In this document: positions 8,615 to 17,346 of the stretch, piece after piece | Numbering within the stretch: position 1 is the stretch's first letter | How the letters are laid out: the number at the start of each line of letters is the position of its first letter | Assembly: GCA_041389525.1 (NCBI GenBank) | Contig: JAWKRR010000053.1 | Coordinates: forward strand, 1 to 50,952 | Reading direction: 5' to 3' | Length of the DNA: 50,952 nt | Source: JACKFB01 sp041389525 | GTDB lineage: Bacteria > Myxococcota_A > UBA9042 > PHBI01 > JACKFB01 | Made by a program: the position numbers and the translations under genes | Notes under the pieces: generated by a model | What the model saw: the letters and a program-made list of their open reading frames with translations, nothing else | The model's database searches: none | Told to the model about the DNA's origin: nothing

Positions 8615-11152
8615 GTGCAGAAGTCGCTGACAGCTATTGTGGCCCTCGTCCTCGCGATCGCGTGCGCCAGCGTCGTGGGCGCGTGCGCTGGCGGAGGCAT
8701 CGGCTCGTCCGAGATCGGCGGGATCGACGAGCTTGGGGGGCCGGACGCGGACGCCGACATCTCGCAGCCCCCGCTGGACGCCGACGTCGTGGCCGACGCC
8801 GAGGTCCTGCAAGACGCCGACGCCCCGGACCCGGGCGACGTGGAGATCCTCGACGACACCCCCACCGACGCCGCCGGCTGCCCGGGCGCCTTCGGCTGCC
8901 CCTGCGACGGCAACAGCGCCTGCTTCTCGGGCGTCTGCATCGAGGGACGCGCCGGCTTCCTCTGCACCAAGCTGTGCGATCTGAACTGCCCCGACGGCTT
9001 CGACTGCAAGAACGTCACGAGCGGCGGCGACCCCGTCTCGGTCTGCGTGCCCCGGCACGTCCGCCAATGCCGCCCCTGCCGCGCCGACGGCGACTGCGCC
9101 GACCCCAACGCGTCGTCCCCCGGCCGCTGCCTCCCCGGCCCCGACCCCGACGCCGGCAGCTTCTGCAGCTCGGCGTGCAGCGACGCGCTGCCCTGCCTCG
9201 ACGGCACCACCTGCGCGGAGGTCGGCGCGGGCGCGGGCGCGTCCAAGCAGTGCGTCCCGACCACCGGGAGCTGTCAGTGCCTGCCCGAGTGGACAGGCAA
9301 GAACTACCTGACGAATTGCAAGGTCGCCGGCCCCGACGGCGTCTGCCCCGGCACCCGCACCTGCGGCGCTGAGGGCCTGACCGACTGCGACGGGCAAGCA
9401 GCATCGCCCGAGATCTGTGATGGCCTCGACAACAACTGCAACGGCGACACCGACGACGTGCCCGCGCTCCTCTGCACCATCACGAACGCGTTCGGCAGCT
9501 GCATCGGCGCCGAGGCCTGCGGTCCCGACGACGCCGGGGTGATCTGCGCCGGAAAAGAGCCGGCTCCCGACGTGTGCAACGGCCTGGACGACGACTGCGA
9601 CGGGGTGACCGACGGCGGCGCCTGCGACGACGGCCAGGCGTGCACGATCGACACCTGCGACCCGCAGAAGGGCTGCCAGAACACGCTGATCGCCAGCTCG
9701 TGCGTCATCGGCGGCGTCTGCGTTCCCGAGGGCGAGTCGAACCCGGCGGACCTCTGCGAGACCTGCCAGCCCGCCATCTCGACGAGCCAGTGGTCGGACG
9801 CCGAAGGGAAGTCCTGCTCCGACCAGAACCCGTGCACTTCGGGCGACGTGTGCACCGCCGGGGTGTGCGCCGGGACCCCGTACAGCTGCGACGACGACGT
9901 CCTCTGCACCACCGACAGCTGCGACGGGCTCGGCGGCTGCGCGCACGTGCTGCTGCCCAACCGCTGCCTCATCGACGGGGTCTGCCGCGTCGGCCTGGAG
10001 CCCAACCCGGCGAACTCGTGCCAGGCCTGCAACCCCGTCGCGCCCGACGACTGGTCCTCGATCGGCTCGGGCAAGGCCTGCGACGACGCGCAGCTCTGCA
10101 CCTTCGGCGACGCCTGCGACGCCCAGGGATTTTGCACCGGCACCACCAAGGTCTGCACCGACGGGCTGGGCTGCACCCTCGACGTGTGTGACGGCCTCGG
10201 CGGTTGCACCTTCGTCCCGCAGAACGCGTGCGTCATCGACGGGAAATGCGTCAGCCCGGGCACCCAGCAGCCCGGCGACCCCTGCCGCGTCTGCGACCCC
10301 AAGCAGAGCACCAGCGCGTGGTCGGGCAACACCGGCAACGTGTGCAACGACGCGAACCCGTGCACCGCGCCCGACGTGTGCAAGCTGGGTGTGTGCACCG
10401 GGACGGCCTACAGCTGCAACGACGAGTTGGTGTGCACGACCGACTTCTGCGACGGGCTCGGCGGCTGTCAGCACTTCGACGTGCCGGGCTTCTGCAAGAT
10501 CGGCGGGGCCTGCCCGAGCGACGGCGACACCAACCCGTCGAACGGCTGCCAGCTGTGCCAGGCGGCGGTCAATCCGGGCGGGTGGTCCAACGCGAATGGC
10601 AAGTCGTGCATCGACGGGGACGCGTGCACCGAGGCCGACACCTGCCAGTTCGGCGTGTGCGCCGGCACACCCATCCAGGACGGCGACGAGTCGAACCAGA
10701 CGCAGCCCAACGCCAAGCCGGTCCCCGACACCGACGACTGCTCCGACTGGCCCGGCGAGACGAAGACGCGGCAGGCCACCATCTACCCGGCGGGCGACGT
10801 CGACTGGTACTCGTTCAAGCACTCCGACAAGACCGGGTGCGACTTCTACCCACAGGTCGAGCTGAGCGGCATCCCGACCGGGACCAACTACCAGCTCTGC
10901 GCGTACTTCAAGTGCTCGAGCGGGTCGACCAACCTGTCCTGCGACACGGGCACCAAGACCACCAGCGGCGGGCTGAGCGGCTGCTGCAGCAACGCCGCGG
11001 GCACCCAGACGGAGATCGTGAAGCTGGACCCGACCTGCGACTGCGGGACCTTCTGCTTCGATGACACGGGCACGGTCTACGTCGAGGTCAAGGCGGCGCC
11101 GGGGTCGGGCGCGTCGTGCTCCAGCTACACGCTGCGGTGGGGCGACGACTGA
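8615..11152 (+). CDS. large Cys-rich lipoprotein with MopE-like motifs and tandem repeats
   Basis: GTG 8615 is preceded by GGAGG at 8603-8607 and opens a lipoprotein signal (lipobox VGAC, C24); this beats a longer in-frame start at 8519 that would hide the signal. An Asp/Ala/Pro-rich linker (~30-90) leads to Cys-rich modules. Two MopE-like motifs, EICDGLDNNCNGDTD (~265) and DVCNGLDDDCDGVTD (~318), are the type known as Ca- or Cu-binding in related proteins. Residues ~335-690 hold about four ~90-residue repeats with recurring CDGLGGC and GVCxGT elements. The C-terminal ~150 residues (GDVDWYSF ... VEVKAAPG) resemble a bacterial pre-peptidase (PPC)-type beta domain. It is likely an outer-surface adhesin or metal-binding protein of 845 residues. 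Precise function is unknown. Confidence 0.85.
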   Translation: MQKSLTAIVALVLAIACASVVGACAGGGIGSSEIGGIDELGGPDADADISQPPLDADVVADAEVLQDADAPDPGDVEILDDTPTDAAGCPGAFGCPCDGNSACFSGVCIEGRAGFLCTKLCDLNCPDGFDCKNVTSGGDPVSVCVPRHVRQCRPCRADGDCADPNASSPGRCLPGPDPDAGSFCSSACSDALPCLDGTTCAEVGAGAGASKQCVPTTGSCQCLPEWTGKNYLTNCKVAGPDGVCPGTRTCGAEGLTDCDGQAASPEICDGLDNNCNGDTDDVPALLCTITNAFGSCIGAEACGPDDAGVICAGKEPAPDVCNGLDDDCDGVTDGGACDDGQACTIDTCDPQKGCQNTLIASSCVIGGVCVPEGESNPADLCETCQPAISTSQWSDAEGKSCSDQNPCTSGDVCTAGVCAGTPYSCDDDVLCTTDSCDGLGGCAHVLLPNRCLIDGVCRVGLEPNPANSCQACNPVAPDDWSSIGSGKACDDAQLCTFGDACDAQGFCTGTTKVCTDGLGCTLDVCDGLGGCTFVPQNACVIDGKCVSPGTQQPGDPCRVCDPKQSTSAWSGNTGNVCNDANPCTAPDVCKLGVCTGTAYSCNDELVCTTDFCDGLGGCQHFDVPGFCKIGGACPSDGDTNPSNGCQLCQAAVNPGGWSNANGKSCIDGDACTEADTCQFGVCAGTPIQDGDESNQTQPNAKPVPDTDDCSDWPGETKTRQATIYPAGDVDWYSFKHSDKTGCDFYPQVELSGIPTGTNYQLCAYFKCSSGSTNLSCDTGTKTTSGGLSGCCSNAAGTQTEIVKLDPTCDCGTFCFDDTGTVYVEVKAAPGSGASCSSYTLRWGDD

Positions 11153-11230
11153 TCTCGGGCTGGCGTCTCGGGCTGGCGTCTCGGGCTGGCGTCTCGGGCT
11201 GGCGTCTCGGGCTGGCGCCGCGGGCTGGCG
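11153..11230. repeat. 13-bp tandem repeat, six copies
   Basis: The unit TCTCGGGCTGGCG occurs five times without mismatch (11153-11217), followed by a sixth copy with its first three bases changed (CCGCGGGCTGGCG, 11218-11230). It begins right after the stop of the Cys-rich lipoprotein and lies between two convergent genes. A single copy of the extended word GATCTCGGGCTGGCG recurs in three other intergenic places in this window. Confidence 0.95.
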
Positions 11231-11250
11231 ATCGTCGGGCCGCGGGCCGG

Positions 11251-11814
11251 CTACTTCGTGGCCAGCACGAAGGTGTCGAAGGCGTCGAAGCTGACGACGA
11301 TGGTGAAGCGGCCGCCGCTGACCACCGGGTCGGAGGCGGTCGGGAGCTTGTCGCCCAGGCGTAGGCCGGAGATCCGGTAGAGGCCCAGGGTGGGATCGAC
11401 GGTCCCGCCGGGGGGCAGCCAGGCCAGCGGCGCGGTCAGGGTCAGCTCGGCGCGAGGGTCGATGGGCAGGCCGTGGTCGCCGAAGGTGTAGCCGACCCAG
11501 TCCTCGCCGTCGGCGCGGATGATGGTGCGCGTCATCTGGATCTGGGTGTCCGCGTCCACCGAGCCGTCCTGTAGCTGAATCGTCACCTCGCCCTCGAAGA
11601 AGCTGAGCACCGAGGCCGCGGGGGTCGCGAGCTGGGAGTCGCTCGCCACGGTGATCTGCGGCGGCCAGGTCGACGCCACCGTGTCGACGCGCACGTCGGA
11701 GGGGCCGGCGTCGGGGAAGGCGCCGTCGCTGCCGTCGCCGAGGCCGTCGCACCCGGCGCAGGTCAGGGCCAGCGCGAGGGCGGAGAGGAGGGTGACGAGT
11801 CGGCAGGATCGCAT
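11251..11814 (-). CDS. small secreted lipoprotein, sigma-54 controlled
   Basis: ATG 11814 has CTGGAG upstream and opens a clear lipoprotein signal: MRSCRLVTLLSALALALTCAGC, lipobox CAGC. The mature 165-residue protein begins with a Gly/Asp linker and has a beta-rich region with alternating hydrophobic residues (VTIQLQDGS, ELTLTAPLAWLPPG, FTIVVSFDAFDTFVLATK). This suggests an immunoglobulin-like or ZU5-like beta sandwich; I do not recognise the family. A longer start at 11877 would bury the signal peptide and is unlikely. The gene is divergent from the giant regulator and has its own sigma-54 promoter at 11933-11953, giving a ~110-nt leader. Likely part of the same surface-protein regulon. Confidence 0.8.
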   Translation of the reverse strand: MRSCRLVTLLSALALALTCAGCDGLGDGSDGAFPDAGPSDVRVDTVASTWPPQITVASDSQLATPAASVLSFFEGEVTIQLQDGSVDADTQIQMTRTIIRADGEDWVGYTFGDHGLPIDPRAELTLTAPLAWLPPGGTVDPTLGLYRISGLRLGDKLPTASDPVVSGGRFTIVVSFDAFDTFVLATK

Positions 11815-11932
11815 GGGGGCTCCAGGGGGCGTGTGCGCGCGTGTGAACGGGGCGGCGTCTCGGCCTGCAGGCCGCACAGCACGCGCCGATCTGACACGTC
11901 CCTCGCGGTGGTAGCAAGCTGCCCCACAGACG

Positions 11933-11953
11933 AAGCAAGACGCGTGCCAGCCG
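11933..11953 (-). promoter_or_regulatory. sigma-54 (-24/-12) promoter of the small lipoprotein gene
   Basis: The minus strand reads CGGCTGGCACG, 4 nt, TTGCTT. Expected transcription start is near 11923, upstream of the lipoprotein ATG at 11814. The promoter lies in the divergent gap only 30 nt from the start codon of the sigma-54 activator gene on the other strand, so activator binding here could also affect its own gene. Confidence 0.88.
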
Positions 11954-11982
11954 CGAAGGAATGTCTGGTTGATTCACGAGGG

Positions 11983-14900
11983 ATGATCTCTCATAGTTCG
12001 ACCATCTTGGAACTCCCGCACCTACCCGACGACCTGCAGGACGACGAACGCCGGGCGCTAGAGCGCCTTGGCGCCGAGGCTGTGGCGTTGGCGATGGCGC
12101 AGCCCGGCGGCGATGAGCCCGGCGAGTGTCCCGGGTGCGGCGTGCAGGACTGGATACGCGACGGGCGGGCCCAGCGGCGGCGCGGCGGCGACGTGCAGGT
12201 GTTCCGGTGTCGCGCCTGTGGGAAGAAGCGCGCCGAGGGGGCCGACAGCCCCTTCAACCACCCGATCTTCCCGCCCGAGGTGATGCTGCTGGCCCTGCTT
12301 TTGCGCAGGTGGGGTATGGCGCTTTCGCGGATCGCCGAGGTGGTCGGAGTCGTCGACGAGGCGGCGGGCGTCCGGAGGCCCAACCGGCAGACCGTGGGGC
12401 GGTGGGTGCAGCGCTACGACGCCGTGCTGCCGCGCCGGAGCACGGCGCGCGACACCGTCCCGTTGCCGCGGGTGGTCGAGCGGCCCGAGGAGCCCGAGCT
12501 GCAAAGCGCGCTGGAGGCTCAGGCCGCCCAGCGCACGCGCCTGGCCTCCGGCGAGGTGCTGGCGGGGCGCTTTGAGGTGCTGGAGGTGCTGACCCACGCC
12601 GGCGAGTCGGGCGTGCTGGTGGTCAGCGACCGCTGGGGCCAAGGGGCCGGTGAGCCGGGCGGCGCGACGGTGGTGCTCAAGGTCCTCGACTCCATCGCGG
12701 GCGGCGAGCGCCTGCGCCGCGAGTTCGAGATGCGCTCGCGGCTGCGCCACCCCCACATCGCGCCGGTCCTCGAGTACGGCACGCTGCCCGACGGCCGCCG
12801 CTGGTTCACCCAGGCGAGGGTGTGCGGCGACGACCTGTACCTGGCCAGCCGCGGCGCCTCGTTTCAGCGGGTGCTCGAGTGGATGGTCGAGGTGCTGCGA
12901 GCCTGCGCGTACCTGCACGATCGCGGGATCGTCCACCGCGATCTCAAGCCCGACAACATCTTGGTCGGCGAGGGGGGCGAGCCGCAGGTCGTGGACTTCG
13001 GGATCTCGCTGAGCCGCAAAGAGGCGCGCGACGCGGACACGTCCGGCAGCCTCGTGTACCTGGCGCCCGAGGCGCTGGCTGGCGCGCCGGCGACCCCGGC
13101 GGTCGATCTCTACGCGGTCGGCGTGACGTTCTACCATGTGCTCTCGCGCGAGCTGCCGCCGGAGCCGGGCCCGCCGCCCGCGCTGGCGGCCCATCACGCG
13201 GAGGTCCCGGCGTGGTTTGACGCGGTGTTGGCCCGCCTGTGTGACGCGACGCCGGAGCGGCGTTTCCAGAGCGCGCCCGCGGTCATCGAGGCGCTGACGC
13301 GGGCCTCGGGGATACGCTTCGGCACCGAGACTCCGGACACGGTGCTGGCGCGGGTGAGCGGCGGGCCGCTGGTCGCGCGTGAGGACGCCCTCGCGACGCT
13401 GCGCGAGGCGCTGGGCCCGCGCGGCGGGGGCGGCGAGGGCGCGGGGGCCGGCGAGGGCGCGGGTGTGCTGGTGGTCGGGCCGCCAGGGATCGGCAAGACG
13501 CGCCTGCTCGAGACGTGGCGGCAGGCGCGGCAGCTTGCGGGCGGCGAGGTCATCACCGGCGGGCTGCCGACCCTCTTGCGCGTCGTGGTCTCGCGGCTGG
13601 GCGAGGGGCACCCGCTGGTCCGGCACCACGACGACATGATCCGGCGCCTGACCGGCGGCTCCAGCGACCTGCCGGTGCCGCTGCGGCCTCGCGACGGCAT
13701 CTTTCGGGACCGCGACGCGCTGATCGACCTGCTCTCGGCGGGTCGGCTGCCGGGCGCGGTCCTGGTGGTCGACGACCTCGAGACCGCCGACGAGCCGACC
13801 CTGGCGCTTGTCGACATGCTGAGCAACGGCTCAGTGCCTGGGCCGGCGCTGCTGCTGGCGATGCGCGAGGGCGAGCCCCAGAGCCTCGCGTCGCGCGCCG
13901 CGGGCTGGCAGCACCTCAAGACCCTGCGGCTTCAGCCCCTGGCGGTGGAGGGCGTGGAGACGCTGCTGCTCGGCGTGTTCGGGGACGCGGATCTGGCGTG
14001 CGAGCTGGCGCCGAGGCTGCACGCGGCGACCGAGGGGAACCCGCGCTTTGTCGAGGAGGTCTTGCGCGTGCTGGTCGAGCAGGGCGCGGTCGATCGCGCG
14101 GCCGACGGGACCTGGGCGGTGGCCAGCGAGGGCGCGCTGCCGGTGCCGCGCGCGCTGGTGGACGCGTGCCGCGGGCGGGTCGACGCCCTGGAGCCCGACG
14201 CCCGGCGCTTTCTGGACCTGCTGGCGTTGGCGCCGGGGCCGGTGCCGCGGGCGACGGCGCGGGTGCTGGGTGCCGAGGCCGGGCTCGAGGCGCTGCAGCG
14301 GCGGGCGCTGGTCCGGCAGGTCGACGTGGACGGCGTGCCGTCGGTGGTCACGGCCCATGAGGGCGTGCGCGAGGCCAGCTTGGGCGCCCGGCGCGCGGCC
14401 GCGGCCACGGTCGACGGGGCCGAACGGGCAGGGCAGGGCGCGCCCGCCGACCACGCGACCCTGGCCACCGCCATCGAGGCGGCCATCCCAGATGATGAGG
14501 CGCGGCCTGTGGAATTGTTGGCCGCGCTGTGGTCGGAGGTCGACGATCCCGCCCGCGCCGTGCCCTGGCTGGCGCGCGCGGCGTCCCGGGCGCGCCAGCG
14601 CTTCGACATCGACCGCGCCGTCGGCTGGCTGGAGCGCCTCGACGACCGCCTGGGCGACCCGCGGCTGCTGGACCGCGCCGACCTGGCGCCCATGCGCGAG
14701 GACGTGCTGCGACACCTCGAGCGGATGCTGCGCTACCGCGGCCGCCACGAGGAGCAGAGCGTCTGCCTGGACCGCCTGACCCTGCTCTCCCAGACCTCGG
14801 CGCGCCCGGCGCTGGCCCTCGAAGCCGCCGCGCTCAAGGCGCTCTACTGGTTCGACCGACGCCGCCTCGACCTCAGCCGCCGCCTCTGCCGCGGTCACCT

Positions 14901-17346
14901 GGAGGCCGCGCGTGCCCAGGGAGATCGCCGCGGGCAGGCAAGGATCTCCTGGGTTCTCGCGATGGTCGAGCGGGCCAGCGGCGAGACGGCGCTGGGCCTG
15001 GAGCTGGGGGCGGCGGCGCTGGATGCCCTGGGCGACGCGTCGGATCCCGAGGCCGTCGAGCTGCGGGTGCAGCTGCTGATCAACCAGGGGAACGCCCACG
15101 CGGCCATGGCGCGCCTGGACTACGCGGCGCGCGCGTTTGAGCGCGGCCTGGCCCTCTCGCGTCAGGAGGAGCTGTGGTCCTCGGCCATCGTCTGCACGAT
15201 GAACCTCGGGCTGTGTCAGGCGCTGCTGGGCGCCTACGGGCGGGCGCTGGACCTGCTCGATCGGGCGCGCACCCAAGCCCAGCGCCTCGGCTGGACCGAG
15301 CTAGGCCAGACCCTGGAGCGGAACCAGGCCGAGGTCGAGCGCAACGTCGGCCTGACCGAGGCCGCGAGTCAGCGACTGGAGCGGCTGCTGCGCCTCCCGG
15401 CGGCGCCCCGCGCCTCGGCTGAGGCGAAGGTGCTGCTGGCCAACTGCCGCTTGGACGCGGGCGACCGCACGGAGGCGGCGACCCTGATCGACAGCGCGCG
15501 CGCGGAGCTGCGGGCCGCGCAGCTCGAGCCGCCCGCCGCGCTGGAGCTGGCGTCCGCGGAGCTGCTGCTGGCCGATGGCACCCGCGAGAGCCGCCCTCGG
15601 GCCGTCGCGGTGCTGGAGCGGGTGATGGGCGCCGACGCGACCGGGACCGACGGCGTGCGCGCGGCGGTTCGGCTGGCCGCGCTCTCGCTGGAGGACGGCG
15701 ACGCCAAGGTCGCCTGGCGCCACTGCGAGCACGCGGCGGCGCAGCTCGACGGGGGCCCCGGGCGGCCGCGCGAGGGGCTGGCCGAGGCGCTGCACGTGCA
15801 GGCGCGGGTGCTCCTGGCGCGCGGGCGACGCGACGAGGCCGCCGCCGTCCTGCGCCGGGCCGCCGAGGAGCTGGACCGCCAGGCCGCGGATCTGGAAGGC
15901 GTCACCCGCGACGCGTTCTTGAGCTTGCCGCGGCACCGGGTCCTGCTGGACGACGCGCGCCAGGTCCTCGGCTCGGTGCCGGGGGCGCTGGCGCGGCCGC
16001 TGGTGGCCGACGTGACCGGCGAGGTGCGCGATCTGCGCGAGGTGCTGCAGCTTGGGCGGACGCTGACCCGGGCGACCGGCCTGGGCAGCGTGGTCGAGCG
16101 GGCGCTGGACGGCGCGCTCAGCCTCAGCGGGCTTCTGCGCGGGCACCTCTTGGTGCAGGAGGGTGAGCGCTTCGTGGTCATGGGCGGGCGTCGCGCCGGC
16201 CGTGCGCCGCTGGCCGCCGGCAGCGACGAGCCCGATCCCGAGCTGGTGGCCGCCATGGTGCGCGCCGCGAGGACCGTGACCCGCGTCGACCCGACCGGCG
16301 TGCACTGGGTGGTCCCGCTGGAGCACGGCGACACGATCATCGGCGCGCTCTACCTGGCTGGCGCCGCCGGGGGGACGCCGCTCGGCGAGCACCGCCGCGG
16401 GCTGCTGGAGGCGCTGGCCGACCTCGTGGCGATGGCGGTGCAGCATCATCTCCAGGTCGACGAGCTCGAGCGGCTGCGGCGGAAGGTCGAGGCCGACCTG
16501 ACGCGGACCCGGGCGCGCCTTGAGGAGGAGGCCGTGCGCCGCGCCCGCGCCGAGCGCGTCGTCGAGGCGGAGCGCCGCACCACGCGCCTGCGCTACCGCT
16601 ACGACCACATCGTGCACGGCGATGGTGCGATGCGGGATGTCCTCGCCCAGGTCGACCGCCTGGTGGACCGGAAGGTCACCGTTCTGATCGTCGGCGACTC
16701 GGGGACCGGGAAGGAGCTCATCGCCCGTGCGCTGCACTATAACGGCCCGCGAAAGTCGGGGCCCTTCGTCGCCATCAACTGCGCGGCCATCCCCGAGAAC
16801 CTCATCGAGAGCGAGCTCTTCGGCCACGTCCGAGGCGCCTTCACGGGCGCGGTGAAGACCCGGCGCGGTCACTTCGAGCTGGCCGACGGCGGCACCCTCT
16901 TCCTCGACGAGATCGGCGAGATCTCGCCGGACCTGCAGGTGCGGCTCCTGCGCGTGCTGGAGACCGGCGAGGTCACGCCCGTCGGCAGCTCAAAGCGCGT
17001 CGCGGTGGACGTCCGCATCGTCACGGCGACCAACCGCGATCTCAAGGCCGAGGTCGCCGCGGGTCGCTTTCGCGAGGACCTCTACTACCGCATCAACACC
17101 ATCGTCCTGCGCCTGCCGCGCCTGCGCGAGCGCATCGAGGACCTCCCGATGCTGCTGGAGCACTTCGCCCAGCAGGTCGCCCAAGAGCGAGGCGAGGCGC
17201 CGGTCCTCTTCGGTCCCGGCATCCTCGCTCGCCTGCAGGCCCACTCGTGGCCGGGCAACATCCGCGAGCTTCGCAACGTCGTGGAGTACGCCACGCTCTT
17301 CGCCGAGCAGGGCGAGGTCCCCGCGGAGCTCTCGCTGCCTTTTTAG
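11983..17346 (+). CDS. giant sigma-54 activator: transposase-type zinc ribbon/HTH, Ser/Thr kinase, AAA ATPase, TPR, GAF, sigma-54 AAA+
   Basis: A 1787-residue protein. Residues 45-150: CPGC (49, 52) and CRAC (76, 79) form a zinc ribbon, then an HTH-like segment ending RPNRQTVGRWVQRY, as in IS1/IS1595-type transposase N-termini. Residues 197-440: protein kinase with HRDLKPDN (318-325), DFG (338-340) and APE, but a degenerate glycine loop (THAGESGVLVV). From ~465: P-loop ATPase, Walker A GPPGIGKT (499-506). Residues ~880-1340: TPR-like helices. ~1370-1490: GAF domain, then a coiled coil. ~1545-1787: sigma-54 AAA+ with GDSGTGKE, GAFTGA and WPGNIREL. It ends just after the AAA+ lid (AELSLPF), with no Fis HTH. 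It probably senses a signal and activates RpoN, perhaps binding DNA through its N-terminus. ATG 11983 has only a weak ribosome-binding site. The stop overlaps the convergent propeller gene by 4 bp. Confidence 0.87.
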   Translation: MISHSSTILELPHLPDDLQDDERRALERLGAEAVALAMAQPGGDEPGECPGCGVQDWIRDGRAQRRRGGDVQVFRCRACGKKRAEGADSPFNHPIFPPEVMLLALLLRRWGMALSRIAEVVGVVDEAAGVRRPNRQTVGRWVQRYDAVLPRRSTARDTVPLPRVVERPEEPELQSALEAQAAQRTRLASGEVLAGRFEVLEVLTHAGESGVLVVSDRWGQGAGEPGGATVVLKVLDSIAGGERLRREFEMRSRLRHPHIAPVLEYGTLPDGRRWFTQARVCGDDLYLASRGASFQRVLEWMVEVLRACAYLHDRGIVHRDLKPDNILVGEGGEPQVVDFGISLSRKEARDADTSGSLVYLAPEALAGAPATPAVDLYAVGVTFYHVLSRELPPEPGPPPALAAHHAEVPAWFDAVLARLCDATPERRFQSAPAVIEALTRASGIRFGTETPDTVLARVSGGPLVAREDALATLREALGPRGGGGEGAGAGEGAGVLVVGPPGIGKTRLLETWRQARQLAGGEVITGGLPTLLRVVVSRLGEGHPLVRHHDDMIRRLTGGSSDLPVPLRPRDGIFRDRDALIDLLSAGRLPGAVLVVDDLETADEPTLALVDMLSNGSVPGPALLLAMREGEPQSLASRAAGWQHLKTLRLQPLAVEGVETLLLGVFGDADLACELAPRLHAATEGNPRFVEEVLRVLVEQGAVDRAADGTWAVASEGALPVPRALVDACRGRVDALEPDARRFLDLLALAPGPVPRATARVLGAEAGLEALQRRALVRQVDVDGVPSVVTAHEGVREASLGARRAAAATVDGAERAGQGAPADHATLATAIEAAIPDDEARPVELLAALWSEVDDPARAVPWLARAASRARQRFDIDRAVGWLERLDDRLGDPRLLDRADLAPMREDVLRHLERMLRYRGRHEEQSVCLDRLTLLSQTSARPALALEAAALKALYWFDRRRLDLSRRLCRGHLEAARAQGDRRGQARISWVLAMVERASGETALGLELGAAALDALGDASDPEAVELRVQLLINQGNAHAAMARLDYAARAFERGLALSRQEELWSSAIVCTMNLGLCQALLGAYGRALDLLDRARTQAQRLGWTELGQTLERNQAEVERNVGLTEAASQRLERLLRLPAAPRASAEAKVLLANCRLDAGDRTEAATLIDSARAELRAAQLEPPAALELASAELLLADGTRESRPRAVAVLERVMGADATGTDGVRAAVRLAALSLEDGDAKVAWRHCEHAAAQLDGGPGRPREGLAEALHVQARVLLARGRRDEAAAVLRRAAEELDRQAADLEGVTRDAFLSLPRHRVLLDDARQVLGSVPGALARPLVADVTGEVRDLREVLQLGRTLTRATGLGSVVERALDGALSLSGLLRGHLLVQEGERFVVMGGRRAGRAPLAAGSDEPDPELVAAMVRAARTVTRVDPTGVHWVVPLEHGDTIIGALYLAGAAGGTPLGEHRRGLLEALADLVAMAVQHHLQVDELERLRRKVEADLTRTRARLEEEAVRRARAERVVEAERRTTRLRYRYDHIVHGDGAMRDVLAQVDRLVDRKVTVLIVGDSGTGKELIARALHYNGPRKSGPFVAINCAAIPENLIESELFGHVRGAFTGAVKTRRGHFELADGGTLFLDEIGEISPDLQVRLLRVLETGEVTPVGSSKRVAVDVRIVTATNRDLKAEVAAGRFREDLYYRINTIVLRLPRLRERIEDLPMLLEHFAQQVAQERGEAPVLFGPGILARLQAHSWPGNIRELRNVVEYATLFAEQGEVPAELSLPF

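Noticed and set aside
8555..11977. 1140-codon minus-strand open frame opposite the Cys-rich lipoprotein
   Set aside because: Gly/Ala/Arg-rich antisense shadow with no motif; it also runs through the 13-bp tandem array and the small lipoprotein gene.
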